The notes beneath the pieces are model-generated. The model was not told the DNA's origin. It made no database searches and saw nothing but the letters and a program-made list of their open reading frames with translations. Positions 33,266 through 45,000 of a stretch of 64,000 nt of DNA are shown piece after piece. This stretch comes from Sanderia malayensis (lineage: Eukaryota > Cnidaria > Scyphozoa > Semaeostomeae > Pelagiidae): the NCBI GenBank assembly GCA_013076295.1, contig RQOL01000616.1, positions 5,298,392 to 5,362,391 on the forward strand, read 5' to 3'. The translations under genes were made by a program, and so were the position numbers. Positions within the stretch are counted from its first letter, which is position 1. Each line of letters starts with the position of its first letter.

Positions 33266-34105
33266 ATCAATATCTACTTTTTATGAGAAATTAGAACTTG
33301 TAATAAATTTCTTAATTTTTGGCCACATTCTAGTTCTGAAGGTTTCTTAAAAGCTTGATGAAAGAAAGTTAAGCTTCCCTGAAACGATAAAAAAACTGGA
33401 TGGCAAACTATTGGCATTACCTATCACAAACTAAAGTCGCCAATATAAGTAACAAATAAAGCAGCATCATGTCCACGCCGTTAATTTTTGTTAATTTATA
33501 TATTCTTCACTTTAGTAATTCTCAAAAACGATACAGTAATGGCAGGAACGGCTTTACGCAGTGGCGTAGCTATAGGGGGGCAGGGGGCAGCTGCCCCCCA
33601 CCAAACGTTTCCAGCTGCTTGTCGGAAAATTTGTCGGAAAATTTACAACGCAAATTTTACGTTTGTCGGAATTTGTCCGGGTTTCGCTCCTTCGCCGCCA
33701 AATCGCAGCTACGCCAGTGGCTTTACGGGGGTATGGGTGTTGCGATACGACCCAAAGAAATCAGCATTTTACTTGGCAAAATTGGTATTTTGTATTGCTA
33801 CTCGGAAAACTTTGTAGTGGTCAGCATAAATTAAGAAATTAATGATTTTGGGTGTACTTGTACTCGGCAACCAATCATATACCCCCAAGAAATTTTTCTC
33901 GCGCCGCCCCTGGGTAATGGTCTAGCTGTACGTTGAACCGGGTAATAGTTGATACATTTAAAGCTGAAGAGGTCAATACTGAAATGTGAGAGCTGGCACA
34001 GAAATTTTCAAAGTTCTTAATTATTTCTTGTAGTTCTCAAGGTTTCTTAAACTTGGGGCTGTATGGTAATAGGTTTTTTATAAACCGGCTTCTTCCAAAA
34101 GAAAC
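33266..34105. mobile_element. MITE family C, diverged copy split by a hAT insertion
   Basis: Both halves align by eye with the copy at 48668-49070. On the left: TTCTTAATTTTTGGCCACA, AGTTCTGAAGGTTTCTTAAA and GATAAAAAAACTGGATG. On the right: TTTCTTGTAGTTCTCAAGG and TTTATAAACCGG. The hAT MITE at 33559-33719 lies between the halves. The outer limits are approximate because the terminal repeats have decayed. Confidence 0.65.
33559..33719. mobile_element. Non-autonomous hAT element (MITE family B, short copy)
   Basis: 161 bp, ends CAGTGGCGTAGCTA and AGCTACGCCAGTG (one mismatch), flanked by the perfect 8-bp duplication GCTTTACG on both sides. The interior is an internally deleted, inverted version of the copy at 18386-19204, sharing AAACGTTTCCA, GCTTGTCGGAAAATTTG and GTCCGGGTTTCGC. 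Confidence 0.9.
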
Positions 34106-34655
34106 ATGTATGCATAAAGTATTTTGCTAGTTTTGGGCGTTATGTGGAAGGCAAATTCAAAGATGCGCAATTTACTTGAAACGTTGTTGTACGGCGTTGT
34201 ATTTAAAAACAAATAACACATTGGTTGCCAGCCACAGAAAGTGAAGTATAAAGCATCAGCATATATAATATGTAAGAATACTCTTTAATATTTCATTTAC
34301 AAAAATACCAATGGTAATAGCTTGATAATTATACTTTGTTCACAATTACAAATGTTTAGCATTCTTTGATTTGCATTTTTGTAAAATAGTCTTTCCTTCC
34401 AACAACCTGCTGGCAAAATGATTAATTAACTCCATTAAACTAACAGGAAAATGAATTCAATTTTAATTATCAGCAATCATGCAAAGAAAATTGAAAATCT
34501 TGAATGAATTATAACTTAATGTGATCTAGATTTTGCATACAGGATTAAAAAGTGCATCAGTGTTACTTATAATGTCACCAGCTTAAAACTATGTATGCAA
34601 TTAATCATGAAATGCCTTGCCACCATATCCAACCCATCGTCTAATAGAATCGAAT

Positions 34656-35930
34656 TCAGGATCTTAACTGCAGGACAGCCTGTAAAAAAAGATCTCCTTT
34701 ATTAATTTAATTTATTTCTACATATCTACAGTAGTGAACAAATGTCCAAAATATGCAAAAAGACTATGAACCCATAAACCTTTATGAGGGTTTGATTTAG
34801 GGGAAACCCCTAAAACAATATTGTTCTTTCAATTACACCCCTGCACGGTTGAAATGTTGTGTATAAAGCTGTCTTTAGTGGAAACATTTTTTGGGGAGGG
34901 GGAGATCAAGGACATATGCAAAATACTCAAAATTTATAAGTATCCCACAGGACTTTTGTCGCCTATTGTACCTTGTTTTCCAATTCAGCAATGAATCCTC
35001 TCTTTTTACTTTTATTAGAAAACCTACCTTGTTTGCAGCTTCTAGCTTATCGATGACTAACTTGAGTTCTTCTTTATCAAGTTCTACTGAGAAAGATCCA
35101 GTTTGATCTTCAGCTTGTAGTTCAAATCTGAGATCAACTAGCGGCTCCCTTATGTTGGCCAATTTATCGCTGCTCATTACAAGCTGCATTGAAGAAATGA
35201 TTATATTATTAACAGTGTTAGGTATTGTGAAAAGAAGCTCATCTGTCTATCAACTATATAGATTGATTTATTACCTTAACTTTCCAGTCAAAATTCTTCA
35301 AAGACGCTCTTGCTATGGATGACGTTTGCTGGATCAAACTATGCTTGATATCATTTTTCCGTAATGTTATACAAACTAATATTTTGGTTACTAACTCTTC
35401 CGAAATGCCACCTTGCAAAAGGTCATGTTTTATCTGAAACAAATTATGAATTTTCAAAGAAATGCTATCGACAGGCTAATTTTTACAGGTAACATTGACT
35501 TATCTGTTGACTTTATGTCATAACAACACAAAGTTATCTACCTACCTCATCTTTGGATGTGTTGTTTCCGACCCATTTTCTGATTTGTGCGAGCCAGCTA
35601 TCATTCAAACATATCCACTCTCTAATATTCCAATTATTGCTAAAGTCTTTAAACTGAGGTCCCCTCTGTTTCGAAATCGAGTCGATCAGTTGATGGAGAA
35701 ACTGTTGAGAAGAAAAAGGAAGTTTCAAACCAGTTCTTCTTCTTTAATTTTGTATATCCTGTAGCTGACTGAGATGGAACTTGATAAAGATGATAATTAC
35801 ACATAATATAAAAGCTCAATCACAAAATAAGATGCAATAGCTCTTAAAATCATACCCTTTCTGCGCAGTCGAGATCAGCTTTACTTAGCAAAGAGAGATT
35901 AGAAATAGTTCCTTGCTCATCATCCGCCAT
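34656..35930 (-). CDS. COMMD8: COMM domain-containing protein 8
   Basis: Five exons in phase: 35930-35856, 35701-35546, 35433-35275, 35183-35028, 34679-34656 (189 aa; human COMMD8 is 183). COMMD8 is a subunit of the Commander (CCC/Retriever) complex for endosomal recycling. Family landmarks: FLHQLIDSI in the N-terminal helical part, NDIKHSLIQQTSSIARASL, then the COMM domain LKNFDWKVK-LVMSSDKLANIREPLVDL, VELDKEELKLVIDKLEAANK and the last exon AVLQLRS. FDWKVK, SSDK and LEAANK place it closest to COMMD8 among the ten COMMD types. The short last exon was found by its acceptor (TTTACAG on the minus strand) and conserved VLQL ending. Confidence 0.92.
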
Positions 35931-35968
35931 CTTGCTAACCTCGTCTTGCATAGAGCTCAGCCTCGTTC

Positions 35969-36112
35969 GTTACCTCTTGGCAAAAAAATTTGGAACAGCC
36001 AAGCAAGCTGGCCAACTCATGTGCACCATGGACGAAAATGGATCTGAATACTTTAACAAAAAGAATTATTTTCTGCCTTCTGCAAACAGCAACACAGCTG
36101 ATATTTCAATGT
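35969..36112 (+). CDS. Possible first exon divergent from COMMD8
   Basis: An open frame on the plus strand with ATGs at 36018 and 36027 (MCTMDENGSEYFNKKNYF) runs to a GTAAGT donor at 36113. It starts within a hundred bases of the COMMD8 start on the other strand, as in a bidirectional promoter. No following exon was identified, so it may be the first exon of a gene reaching downstream or only 5' noncoding sequence. No family similarity. Confidence 0.3.
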
Positions 36113-36113
36113 A

Positions 36114-36621
36114 AGTACAAGTTTACTTTATAGCACAAATTAATACCATTTTAAGTGGGTTTTATTGCATGACATTCGCCTGTAACTTACTTTTTATCAA
36201 CCCAATGTGATTTACCACGCCAAATCCCGTGCTTTGCTTTTTTCTTGTACTCTGCAGATAACGCAAGGGAAATTCTCTTAGCTTTTGTTAGTTATGCTTC
36301 TTTGCAAGTCGTGAGGCAAATTTTCATACAGTCAGTTCATTTTTAAAGATGAGGATGGGTAGTAGTAAATTGAAGTATGAAGAATATATTTTAAACATAA
36401 TAACTTCACGTCAAAAAAATTGGGTCAGCAGTGTGGATGCGTGCATTTTTGTAAATGAAATTTAAAGTCAGAACCAAGTCGAAGCGTGGCTAGAAAACTA
36501 AAAATCCAGAGAGTTTTTTATTTTTTATTGTCTTCAATAAGAAATAATCAAATAAAACGAATGTTTAATTTGAATAAACTTTTCTAATTCCAACTATTTG
36601 ATTTCATTAACTAGACAAAAT
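36114..36621. other. Intergenic stretch
   Basis: AT-rich, no gene seen. TTTATT at 36517-36522 reads AATAAA on the minus strand, 100 bp past the stop of the gene at 36622, and is a likely polyadenylation signal. Confidence 0.5.
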
Positions 36622-37377
36622 TCATTGAAATGATAATTTTCTTTTCTTTTGAATTTGCTGCTTGATTGGACCCCTTTCAAGCTCAGCTATTCTATTTTTC
36701 AATGCAGCTATTTCTTTGCCTGCTTCCATTTGAACGTGTTGTAATTTTTTCCGTAAAATTTCGTTCTTCAATGAAGACGATGAACCATTGTTTGCTTGCG
36801 AGGAACTAACAGATTGTTTTTGCAATCTTTGTATTTTCTCATCATATTCAAGGCGTAGCATCATTATCTCTCGTTGCTTTTCTCTTTCAACATCTGCAAC
36901 TTGCTTTCTCGAGTCTTCGATTAATTTGCTTCTTTCTTCTGCTGCAGATTGATAATCCTTTTTGATTTTGTCGATTTTTTCTTCAAATTGCTTTTTAATT
37001 TTCATGATTTCCTTTGTGTTTAATTCCTTTAATACTTCCATCTTTTCTTTCATTTCTTCCTCCTTCATTTGAGCTAGATTCTGTAGATAGGTTTCGTTTT
37101 CCTTCAGCTTCTTAATAGCCTTTTTGTTATTATGGTTCTCCTCTTCAATATTGCATTGTTTTTCAATAGTTTCTTGCATTATCGCTGTTATCTTACGAAG
37201 TTGGTCGGCTTCGTCTTTCGATTGAGCTTCACCATTGTTATTGAGCTCGCATCTTTTCTCAAGAAAAAGGATTTGTTTTCGTAACTCTTCATTTTCTTGG
37301 ACCAGTTTTTCCGTATGAATATCCCAGTTCTTTACCTCCTTTATTAATTGATCTATGTCAACTTGGTTTTGCATCAT
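36622..37377 (-). CDS. CCDC152: Coiled-coil protein, CCDC152-like
   Basis: A single exon of 251 aa that is almost wholly helical coiled coil, rich in Lys/Glu/Gln with no membrane segment. Start MMQNQVDIDQLI. The C-terminal third, REKQREIMMLRLEYDEKIQR, then RKKLQHVQMEAGKEIAALK and NRIAELE, resembles vertebrate CCDC152 in order and length (about 254 aa). The function of CCDC152 is not well known. Coiled-coil similarity alone is weak evidence; the RKKLQH..KEIA block and the matching length are why I prefer this name. A short basic tail KKRKLSFQ could be a nuclear signal. Confidence 0.7.
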   Translation of the reverse strand: MMQNQVDIDQLIKEVKNWDIHTEKLVQENEELRKQILFLEKRCELNNNGEAQSKDEADQLRKITAIMQETIEKQCNIEEENHNNKKAIKKLKENETYLQNLAQMKEEEMKEKMEVLKELNTKEIMKIKKQFEEKIDKIKKDYQSAAEERSKLIEDSRKQVADVEREKQREIMMLRLEYDEKIQRLQKQSVSSSQANNGSSSSLKNEILRKKLQHVQMEAGKEIAALKNRIAELERGPIKQQIQKKRKLSFQ

Positions 37378-37920
37378 TTTTATGAAAGATAGATTTTTCT
37401 GTTAAAATAATATTTCAATTATTTTAAAAAGAAAGAATACGAAAGTGGGTATTGCGTCAGCAACCCACAACCTCGTATTCAGGTTTCCGCGGGTTTTTCT
37501 TCTTTTCAAAAACTGGACATCCCTCCCCAAATTATCTTTACATCGAAGCATTAAAATCACCCAGAACAAGTATTGATGAATATGAGAGGTTTAGCTGAAA
37601 CATGTATCCAATAAATTGTAACTCGACTTGGTTTATTTTTTTAAAACCTATTTTCGGTGGTGGTGGGCAGATTTTGTGTGTGAACCTCAGTTCTCAGCCC
37701 GACTCTCGAGCTCAACACATAATCCCTTGTCACCCTGTTTGATTTGATTGTTTTCAGAAAAAAATGTCGGATTTCTGACAGTAATTCGTTTTTCACCTTG
37801 AGGATGATTTAAAAGTCAACGCGCATTGAGCGTAAGATTTTTATTTTAAGATTGACAATAAAGAGTGTCACCTCTTAATCGAGTTCAATTCTGACATCTC
37901 ATTTTGAAAGCACTTCAGTT
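37378..37920. promoter_or_regulatory. Divergent intergenic region between the CCDC152-like gene and pallidin
   Basis: 543 bp separate the start codons of two divergently transcribed genes, so both core promoters should lie here. I see no unambiguous TATA box or other element. Confidence 0.4.
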
Positions 37921-38475
37921 ATGGCTTCTTCGACAACCCCCAAAATTGGCCTAGGCGGCTCTGCTGTTGATTCTGATGATGATAATAAACCTGAAGAAGG
38001 AGCAATGTTAGCTTCCTCTGCTATTCCCCCTGCAAATATTGAAGACAAAGAAAGCAATACAGAAAATTTACCTGACAATTACAAAGCTGCGGTTGAGTTG
38101 CTTGCATCTGGTATCAAATCAAATTATCTGGCTGACGTCAATAAAGCAAAAGGAAGAGTTGATGAATTAGTTCACAACCAAAGTGTTTTAAGAGAATCGA
38201 TTCAACAAGAAATGATGAATTTAGACGAGTACAAGCTAACGGAAGATGTCTCGCAGTTTATGCAAGACTTGAGATTTTATCATTCAAAACTTTTGAATAT
38301 CAAGAAAGATATTCACCAGGTATCTGACAAGGTGTCAAAAATGAAGAAGAAATCTATGAAGCTGCAAATTGGAAAACAAAAAGAAGAACTGCATAAAGCA
38401 CAGCAGAAGCAAAAAGAACTTGAGTTACAAAAACAGCTTACTGCAAAACCTGCTTCTTCATCTTTTAGTAATTGA
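37921..38475 (+). CDS. BLOC1S6: Pallidin, BLOC-1 complex subunit 6
   Basis: A single exon of 184 aa. Pallidin is a coiled-coil subunit of BLOC-1, needed for biogenesis of lysosome-related organelles and endosomal sorting, and binds syntaxin-13. After an acidic disordered N-terminus (about 1-55) the protein is helical: AAVELLASGIKSNYLADVNK, HNQSVLRESI, RFYHSKLLNIKKDI, KVSKMKKKSMKLQ, KQKEEL and the C-terminal KQLTAKPA, matching human pallidin block by block (human ends with a similar KQLTARPA). Start codon ATGGC follows TT, with an adequate context. AATAAA at 38540-38545 is a well-placed polyadenylation signal. Confidence 0.92.
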   Translation: MASSTTPKIGLGGSAVDSDDDNKPEEGAMLASSAIPPANIEDKESNTENLPDNYKAAVELLASGIKSNYLADVNKAKGRVDELVHNQSVLRESIQQEMMNLDEYKLTEDVSQFMQDLRFYHSKLLNIKKDIHQVSDKVSKMKKKSMKLQIGKQKEELHKAQQKQKELELQKQLTAKPASSSFSN

Positions 38476-40366
38476 TTCTAATTTGATTGTAATTTGTAGG
38501 TCTATTATGGGAGTTGCTGCATTAATTTAATTTATAGAAAATAAATGTCTAAATAGCTGCATTAAATTATCCTAAATTTAGCTGGTGCTTGTTGATGCTT
38601 GTAGAATATAATTTTATTTAATTAATAAAAGAAATTATGTGCTCTTTATCGCTTGCTCACTGGTGGATGAGTCTATCTAGTTCTTTTGCAATTGCAACAT
38701 GAGATATTTGGGTTCAGTAACAATTTGTCACACCACAAGGTCTCTCAAAAAGTTGACTGAGTGCCCTGATTGGCTCATAGGTTTCATTAAATAAACAAAC
38801 CTTTGAGATATTGATTAATATAGTACTTGTTTGCATTGGTAGCTGTCATTTATAGGTACTGATTACTGATTATTGAAGGCTAAATCTGCAGTTTCAGTAC
38901 AGTATATTGTCTGAAGAGTTAAGTGAACGTCTTTCAGGGTTTATCATGGAACATGTGCTCATTTAGTGAGTTAAGCTGCTCTTATTTGGACTGAAGATAA
39001 CAAGCTTGCACTAAGGCGTGTAATGTCAGGGTTGGTTTACACGTTGCGTGGATGAAGACTGAGAAATCATAATAGAAAGTAGCTGATAAGCACACATCAG
39101 AATGCTAAGTATTTTCTTCGAGTCTGACGTGAACTGTTAACAACGTTACGAGCGTAATACCATCATTAGATTTCCATTCGTTTTGCATTGTTCAAAGGCA
39201 GCAAATCCAGACATGTGAGGGCAAAGTGAATAATTAGTATTGTAATTGTATATAAGTTTGGTTTATTATTTGCCCTAGCTGAACAAGCGTAGTAAGAGGG
39301 AGTTAATACAATTTACAGATCAGTGTTTTACATAGAAGGAAGCAGACAACTGTCGAAAATGCAAATTCAATTGTAAATTTATTCGGCTTAACCGCTTAAA
39401 AATCATGTTCTTAAAGCGATCATCTGAATGTAGTAGCCTGGCACGTGGTTTTATCACAGAATTCTATTGTTACTTAATAAATTAACAAGTATATGTTCAG
39501 TTAATTTGCTTACTTCAAATTAGAGCAGTGTTTTCGTGTCGTGGTGTAGCCCGAAATAGTTGAAAACGTGTTATTGTGCTTCAATGCCTTCTTAACTGGT
39601 CAACTGTCCGAGTCGAACAGGTTTTACAGAGAGGCTGTGTTTGCGGGTTGTTTGACTAAAAAAAGAAGAATTGTCTTGAATCTGCTTCACAGCTTGTTCT
39701 GTTTGTGTTGTTCTGTAATATCTGCTGTGGCCAAGTGTCTAACTTAAGGGCGTGTCCTTTGATGCATAAACGTCACACTATAAAGTTACCGTCGTCGTTT
39801 TTGAAGCAAGGCTTAGGATGGACGCTGGAATGAAAATCTGACGGATAAAGAAGATTTCTTCCTTCTTCAGGTGTTAAAGGCAGAAAAAATAACCGTGGGA
39901 TAAATCGAAATTATTACAAATTCTATTTATTAACTCTAGACAGCTTTGCATTGGAATAACTTTGTTTTTTATAAGATCACATGATAACTGTATCATCTGA
40001 TCTTGGGGATTTGTTTTGGTAGATAATGAAAAACACAGATATCTCAGCTGCGCTAAACTGAAGCAGGAAAGAGCGGATTTTAATCAAATTTTCCCAACTA
40101 TAAAGATTTTCAGCCGTTTTTGTCTTGTGCCAAAGCTTACCGAAACTCAATACAACAAAGCGTAAGAATTTATTAGCAAATCCTTATCTGTTGTGGAGCA
40201 TCTTGATAAAGTTATTCTTACAATACAACCTAGTTTGCTTGTTATGAAAATACGAGTATCGCCTGAATGGCATGTTGCTTAAATTATTAAATTTGTTTTC
40301 GATATGTTACAATGATAATGATATAGCTGTATGTGGCTTTGTCATCACTCTATGTGAAGATTGGTA

Positions 40367-40387
40367 TCTCTCTCTCTCTCTCTCTCT
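40367..40387. repeat. (TC)n microsatellite
   Basis: About ten uninterrupted TC units, followed by an imperfect duplication of the flanking TTGGTATCT. Confidence 0.9.
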
Positions 40388-41576
40388 ATTGGTATCTATC
40401 GGCTATGCAGAGCGCTGGTTTTTGTGAATAATCTTTGGCAAGTCTCTTGCTGTAGTGTGCGGTGCATTTTGCCGCGTACCACGGAAAAACTTCTCTTTCA
40501 TCCATTTTTCTAGTGATTACCTTCAAAGAAATGACAGTCTTTAAAACGCTTTACTTCATTTTCTTATCTCTACGTTGTTTGTTATATAGGTTGCTAATGC
40601 TGCAATTTATTTATCAATTTAGATTTTATTAAATGCTTCGGTTAATTATTGGCAACACCGCACGCGCTTGGTCTCTTATTGCAAGTTATGGATCATGAAC
40701 AAAACGTTTCATACAAACGCCCAGCTCTGAGCTGCTCTCGAGCCTGCTATTTTGAGTTTCGAGAAACTCGATTAACCCTTGATTTAGATTCACTTTTAAT
40801 TGCTCAACTTTATCTGCATGCAGATCAGTAACAAAGGAAATAATCAGACAATACCTATGTCCGATGGTAAATTTAATTTCACAAACTTTGCTATGATTAA
40901 ATTCTGCATGTTAATAAACTTTAAATCAAATTTCAGATGGTGTTGAATATGGCATATGTGCATATGAAGGCAGCGAACCCACTGAATGAAAGGTGCTTGT
41001 TAGAAAGTCTGTTCTCCAGCCTCGTAATGATAAAGAGGTGAGTGATTTCATAAGAAGTTTGACACAAATTTCAACGTCATCAAGCAATCTTTGATTGTGT
41101 CATTATGCAATGCACTGTTAGTATGTACGAGGGCGTGCATCGGTACTATAGAACTGGATGAGAATGTGAATAAATAAAAATTCTATTTTAGCATATGTAT
41201 CTAGTATTGCCTCCAAGAAGTCTTTCACCCCTGGATCATTTTAACAAAGCGCAATACTTAAGAGCTTTGTATAAATTAGTGAAGTATAATTGAGAGTTCC
41301 CATGTGAGCACTTTATATCAGCAATTTTGATGGTAACTCGTCAAAGTCTTGTGTGTTTAATGGCCATGTCCAATTTTTTGAGGATATATTCAACTACGAT
41401 TGTGTGTTATGCACTTGTTAATGAGTCATGAGAATGGGGCGACAATGACATGACTTGAATGTGCCTATAAATTGATAAGTAGACGTTTGATAAAGCCGAC
41501 GTTTGATAAAAGCTCGTTCACAAAGAGCGATGTTGTTAGTTAGTTAGGTCAGCAGCAATTTATCACAACAACAGTA

Positions 41577-41870
41577 ATGGCAAATTTAGCAGAAAAGATC
41601 ATCAACAACTTGCAGAAACATTTTGTTTTTGTCGAGTTTCCGAGTCGGCACATTGTAGCTGCATGTTTTCCATGGCGATGGATAAGTTCACTGACCACAA
41701 TAGATAGCGGCCTCGTTTTGGGTGGCTTGGGTAGAAATCCATTTAGAGACACGGAGTTCCGGCTAGAAACACTCGATGTTTTTCCTAAGTCAATGTGTAC
41801 AGCAAAAGGAATAGTTTGCTTTGTTGCTGCATTGTTGCAAGGAGTTAGTGCCATTCAATATGGGAGATAA
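41577..41870 (+). CDS. Small ORF of unknown function (97 aa)
   Basis: Open frame beginning GTAATGG (G at -3 and +4) and ending TAA. The product has no recognised motif, one moderately hydrophobic stretch (IVCFVAALLQGVSAI) near the C-terminus and three cysteines. A TATAAA sits about 110 bp upstream at about 41466. The complementary strand is also open over most of it, so it may be chance. Confidence 0.2.
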   Translation: MANLAEKIINNLQKHFVFVEFPSRHIVAACFPWRWISSLTTIDSGLVLGGLGRNPFRDTEFRLETLDVFPKSMCTAKGIVCFVAALLQGVSAIQYGR

Positions 41871-42824
41871 TGTTTGAGAAACTTTGGCGATTATTTATGT
41901 AACAAATTATCACTGTCCCTTTCGAGATGGAGCCAGCTATAGGGAGGAACTATAGTGACATACTTATACTATGAGTCTTTGAATAATAGACCTTTCCTTA
42001 TAGAATTCGGCGATTCGTATGTCTGAGGGTAAATTCTATACTGGGAGCTCAATGGATCATGTTTATCTTGTTTTACCGGACACTGCATCTTTTGGAGTAA
42101 ATCGAGGTGTGGTTCGTAAGCATTTGAAGAGGAACGTTGATAAGCCCTTCTAATTGACCTTGCCCCCTTTGACAGTAGTATTCCGTTGTAATGTCGTCAT
42201 AATACATGCGGACAGCACGATTTGAATCATGCTAATGTATGTCGATGCTAGAGCATCATTAATCTTAACATAATATGCATAATTACAGAATGAAACGGTG
42301 GACTTTATTTTCATCCTCGATGCTACTAAATTTTTTTGCTTGAAGAAGTTATAGCATATATAACTGATTTTTCTACGGAAATGTGACCTAAAGTAACACG
42401 AAGTACATCCAATTATTTGACTGGTTATGTTATAGTTTTTGAATAGAATTTTAATTTGCATTTCAGAATCTCAGGCTTCACTTACTGCTAGTTTTTGCTA
42501 CTTATTAATATGGCATTTCTACTAATGTGTGGCTCATAGGATTTGGTTACTTCATTGTTTGTTATGAAATCTGGTGTTCCGTAGAGTCTATCAGTTCTAA
42601 GCAGATCAGAATTAAGGCTGAGCGCTTTAAAAACTATTGCATATTAGGAATATCAAGCTTTATTAATTTCAATACATTGTCAGTGTTTGAATCATAGTAG
42701 GAAATTAGATTTCTTTGAGACCTTGTTTGTTTATCATAGCTACTAACCTGAGAGCTGCAAAATGGTCGCTTTAGAGCTTCACGTTCAATGTTTAAGAGCT
42801 ACTGACAAAAAAGCTACGAGGCGC

Positions 42825-42874
42825 TATTAACTGGAAGAGGGCTTGCATCTTTGCAAGCCCTCTTCCAGTTAATA
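42825..42874. repeat. Perfect 23-bp-arm hairpin
   Basis: Arms 42825-42847 and 42852-42874 are exact reverse complements separated by the 4-nt loop TCTT; arm core CTGGAAGAGGGCTTGCA. Outside genes. It is not flanked by recognisable transposon ends. Confidence 0.95.
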
Positions 42875-45000
42875 TTCATGCAAACGTTTTTGGCATTTTT
42901 GAGCAATAATTATGCAACTGTATTAAATAAAAAATTGACAGCAAATGTACAACCAGAGCCTTCTGGCATCATAAATTTTAACATGAAATCTCCACTCATT
43001 ACATAGCCAGCATACTTGCTTTATTATGTCAATTTAGTCACTGGATTGTTCAACTATTTACATGAGCTAGTTAGAAGTAGTAAGGTAGTGCTGTACATTA
43101 ATGTTACGGGCTACAGAGGGTAGTGTTCTGTGGACAGGTTGATGAATGGGTCTATAGTTCCATAATCTCATGGGGACATTTTTATTGCCTAGTTTCTAAT
43201 TAGGAAAAATGCTGAAAGTAAGCCCAATTAGTGGGGAGAGTGCGCGACGTTTTGACCAAACGAGCCTAAAGGAGATTAATGCCAGTCGCCCACTGTTTTC
43301 TGAATAGTTTATGAGCTAGACTTGTAAGGTTCGTATGTGGTAATAGAAATGCGAAGACGTGTATATCAATAAAAGACACCATATTCATTGCGAAAGTGTT
43401 TCAATTTTCGTTTGCTTGGTTGACGAAAGGGGTAGATCCTCAATCGCTCCTACTGTGTGGCCTTTTTCTGAAAATGGAATCGGGATAGAGATGAAAGGTC
43501 GTGTTGCAGGACACAGTCGCTAAAGTCGGTCATTGTTGACAAATTTGTGACAATTTGAGGTATGGCAAGGCCTCGAAGTTAAGTTGTACTTCGGGGCTTT
43601 GCTCTACCGGGCTCTTGTTGTACTTATGCATCCAGCTTAAAATGCATTGCGTGCGTGAGTACTACCTCTGCAGCAAAATGCAAAAACCGATAAAGCCGCT
43701 TACAGCTAATGCATGTACTTGCCAACCTCTTTTTAGAAAGAGATCTTTGTGATCTGAGGCATCCCATACTGTAATCGGTGGAGACAATAGCTATTGGTCA
43801 GAAGACATTGGCAAGTGAGCAATGCTTGGGGCGATATTGGCCCCCTGTAAGGGGCCCTGCTGCTGGGTGCTGTTTGCAGCCAAAGATTCACGCGTTCAAG
43901 GAACATGGAATGCAAAGCATCTACACGTGTTTTTTCATGAGTTTTATCCGTGTGTCGCCATAAGCTATTAAACAATCAAAATCTCTCCTAATCCCCATTG
44001 TCTTAATACAAATCAACTCGGTGCACCCTGTGGCCGGGTATTCTTCTCGCGACCCAAGAAACTGAGAGTATTTTGAATACACAGCGAAGGATTAGCGTAA
44101 AGTCTCTACAATCGTCCTCCTCGACATGTTTCAGACGCAGGTTCATTGAAAAGCCAGTACAGATGCAGAGAGACAAACATTAGCATCAGAAATTAAGGCC
44201 CTTTGTTCGCGCATTTCTATCGTGATTATTTGATGAAGTCAATTTGAAAGTATTGCATGTTTTATGCATCTCCTCACTGTCTATCATCTACTTCGCTTAA
44301 TGCTTAACGCTTAATGCTTCGAGACAATTTCGGTTTGAAAACCCAAAGGTACAGACATCAATAAACACGTCATCAATTTGTCCAGGACTGCAGACTGATA
44401 CTCCGAGCACTATATATTGTGTCCGGCTTATTTTCAAGTTATACACTTTTAACATGCTTCATAGCAACGTCCGCTTTAGAAAATTGTCTGTATTACAAAT
44501 TTGCGCGGAGTCGTTAGACAGTTGTTTTTCAAACAGAGGGTCAAATGTGACGTCATACCTTGTCACTATCTTTAAGTCATTTCAAAATTCTCTCTTTTTA
44601 CGACTTTATAGCCATATCGCGTATAATGAATGGGTATAATTTTTGATATTTTTAAGTCTTCCAACTGATTGCCATGAGATTACGCAGTGACATAAGAGAC
44701 AGTGCAATTTTCAGTGACAACAAGTGCGTAATACTTAAAGCGTAGCATGTTTTATTAAGGAATTATTCCTTCTGCCGTCCAATGTGGCAATACGTTGGAA
44801 CAAGAATGGATAATTCAAGGTTCTGGTATAGGGTTTGCAATTAAATATCCATTATGAATTAATATCCATTGCACAAAGGTGTAAGCAGTATAATTAGCTG
44901 TTTATTAGCACATGCCTTGTGGGGTGACTCTGTAAAAACCGTCACCATAGATGGTTGGGTCTTGATTTCATGCAGCAGAGAATGCAGCATACAATTGTGC

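Larger units (their letters stand above)
32668..34655. other. Repeat-rich intergenic region
   Basis: Between two minus-strand genes. It holds decayed GGGCTTATTAAA-type repeats (about 32950-33250), a diverged MITE family C copy (about 33266-34105) and a nested hAT MITE (33559-33719). The ORFs at 33469-33834 read through the transposon and are not genes. Confidence 0.65.

Noticed and set aside
33469..33834. Overlapping ORFs of 121 and 109 codons
   Set aside because: They run through the hAT MITE and its flanks; transposon noise.
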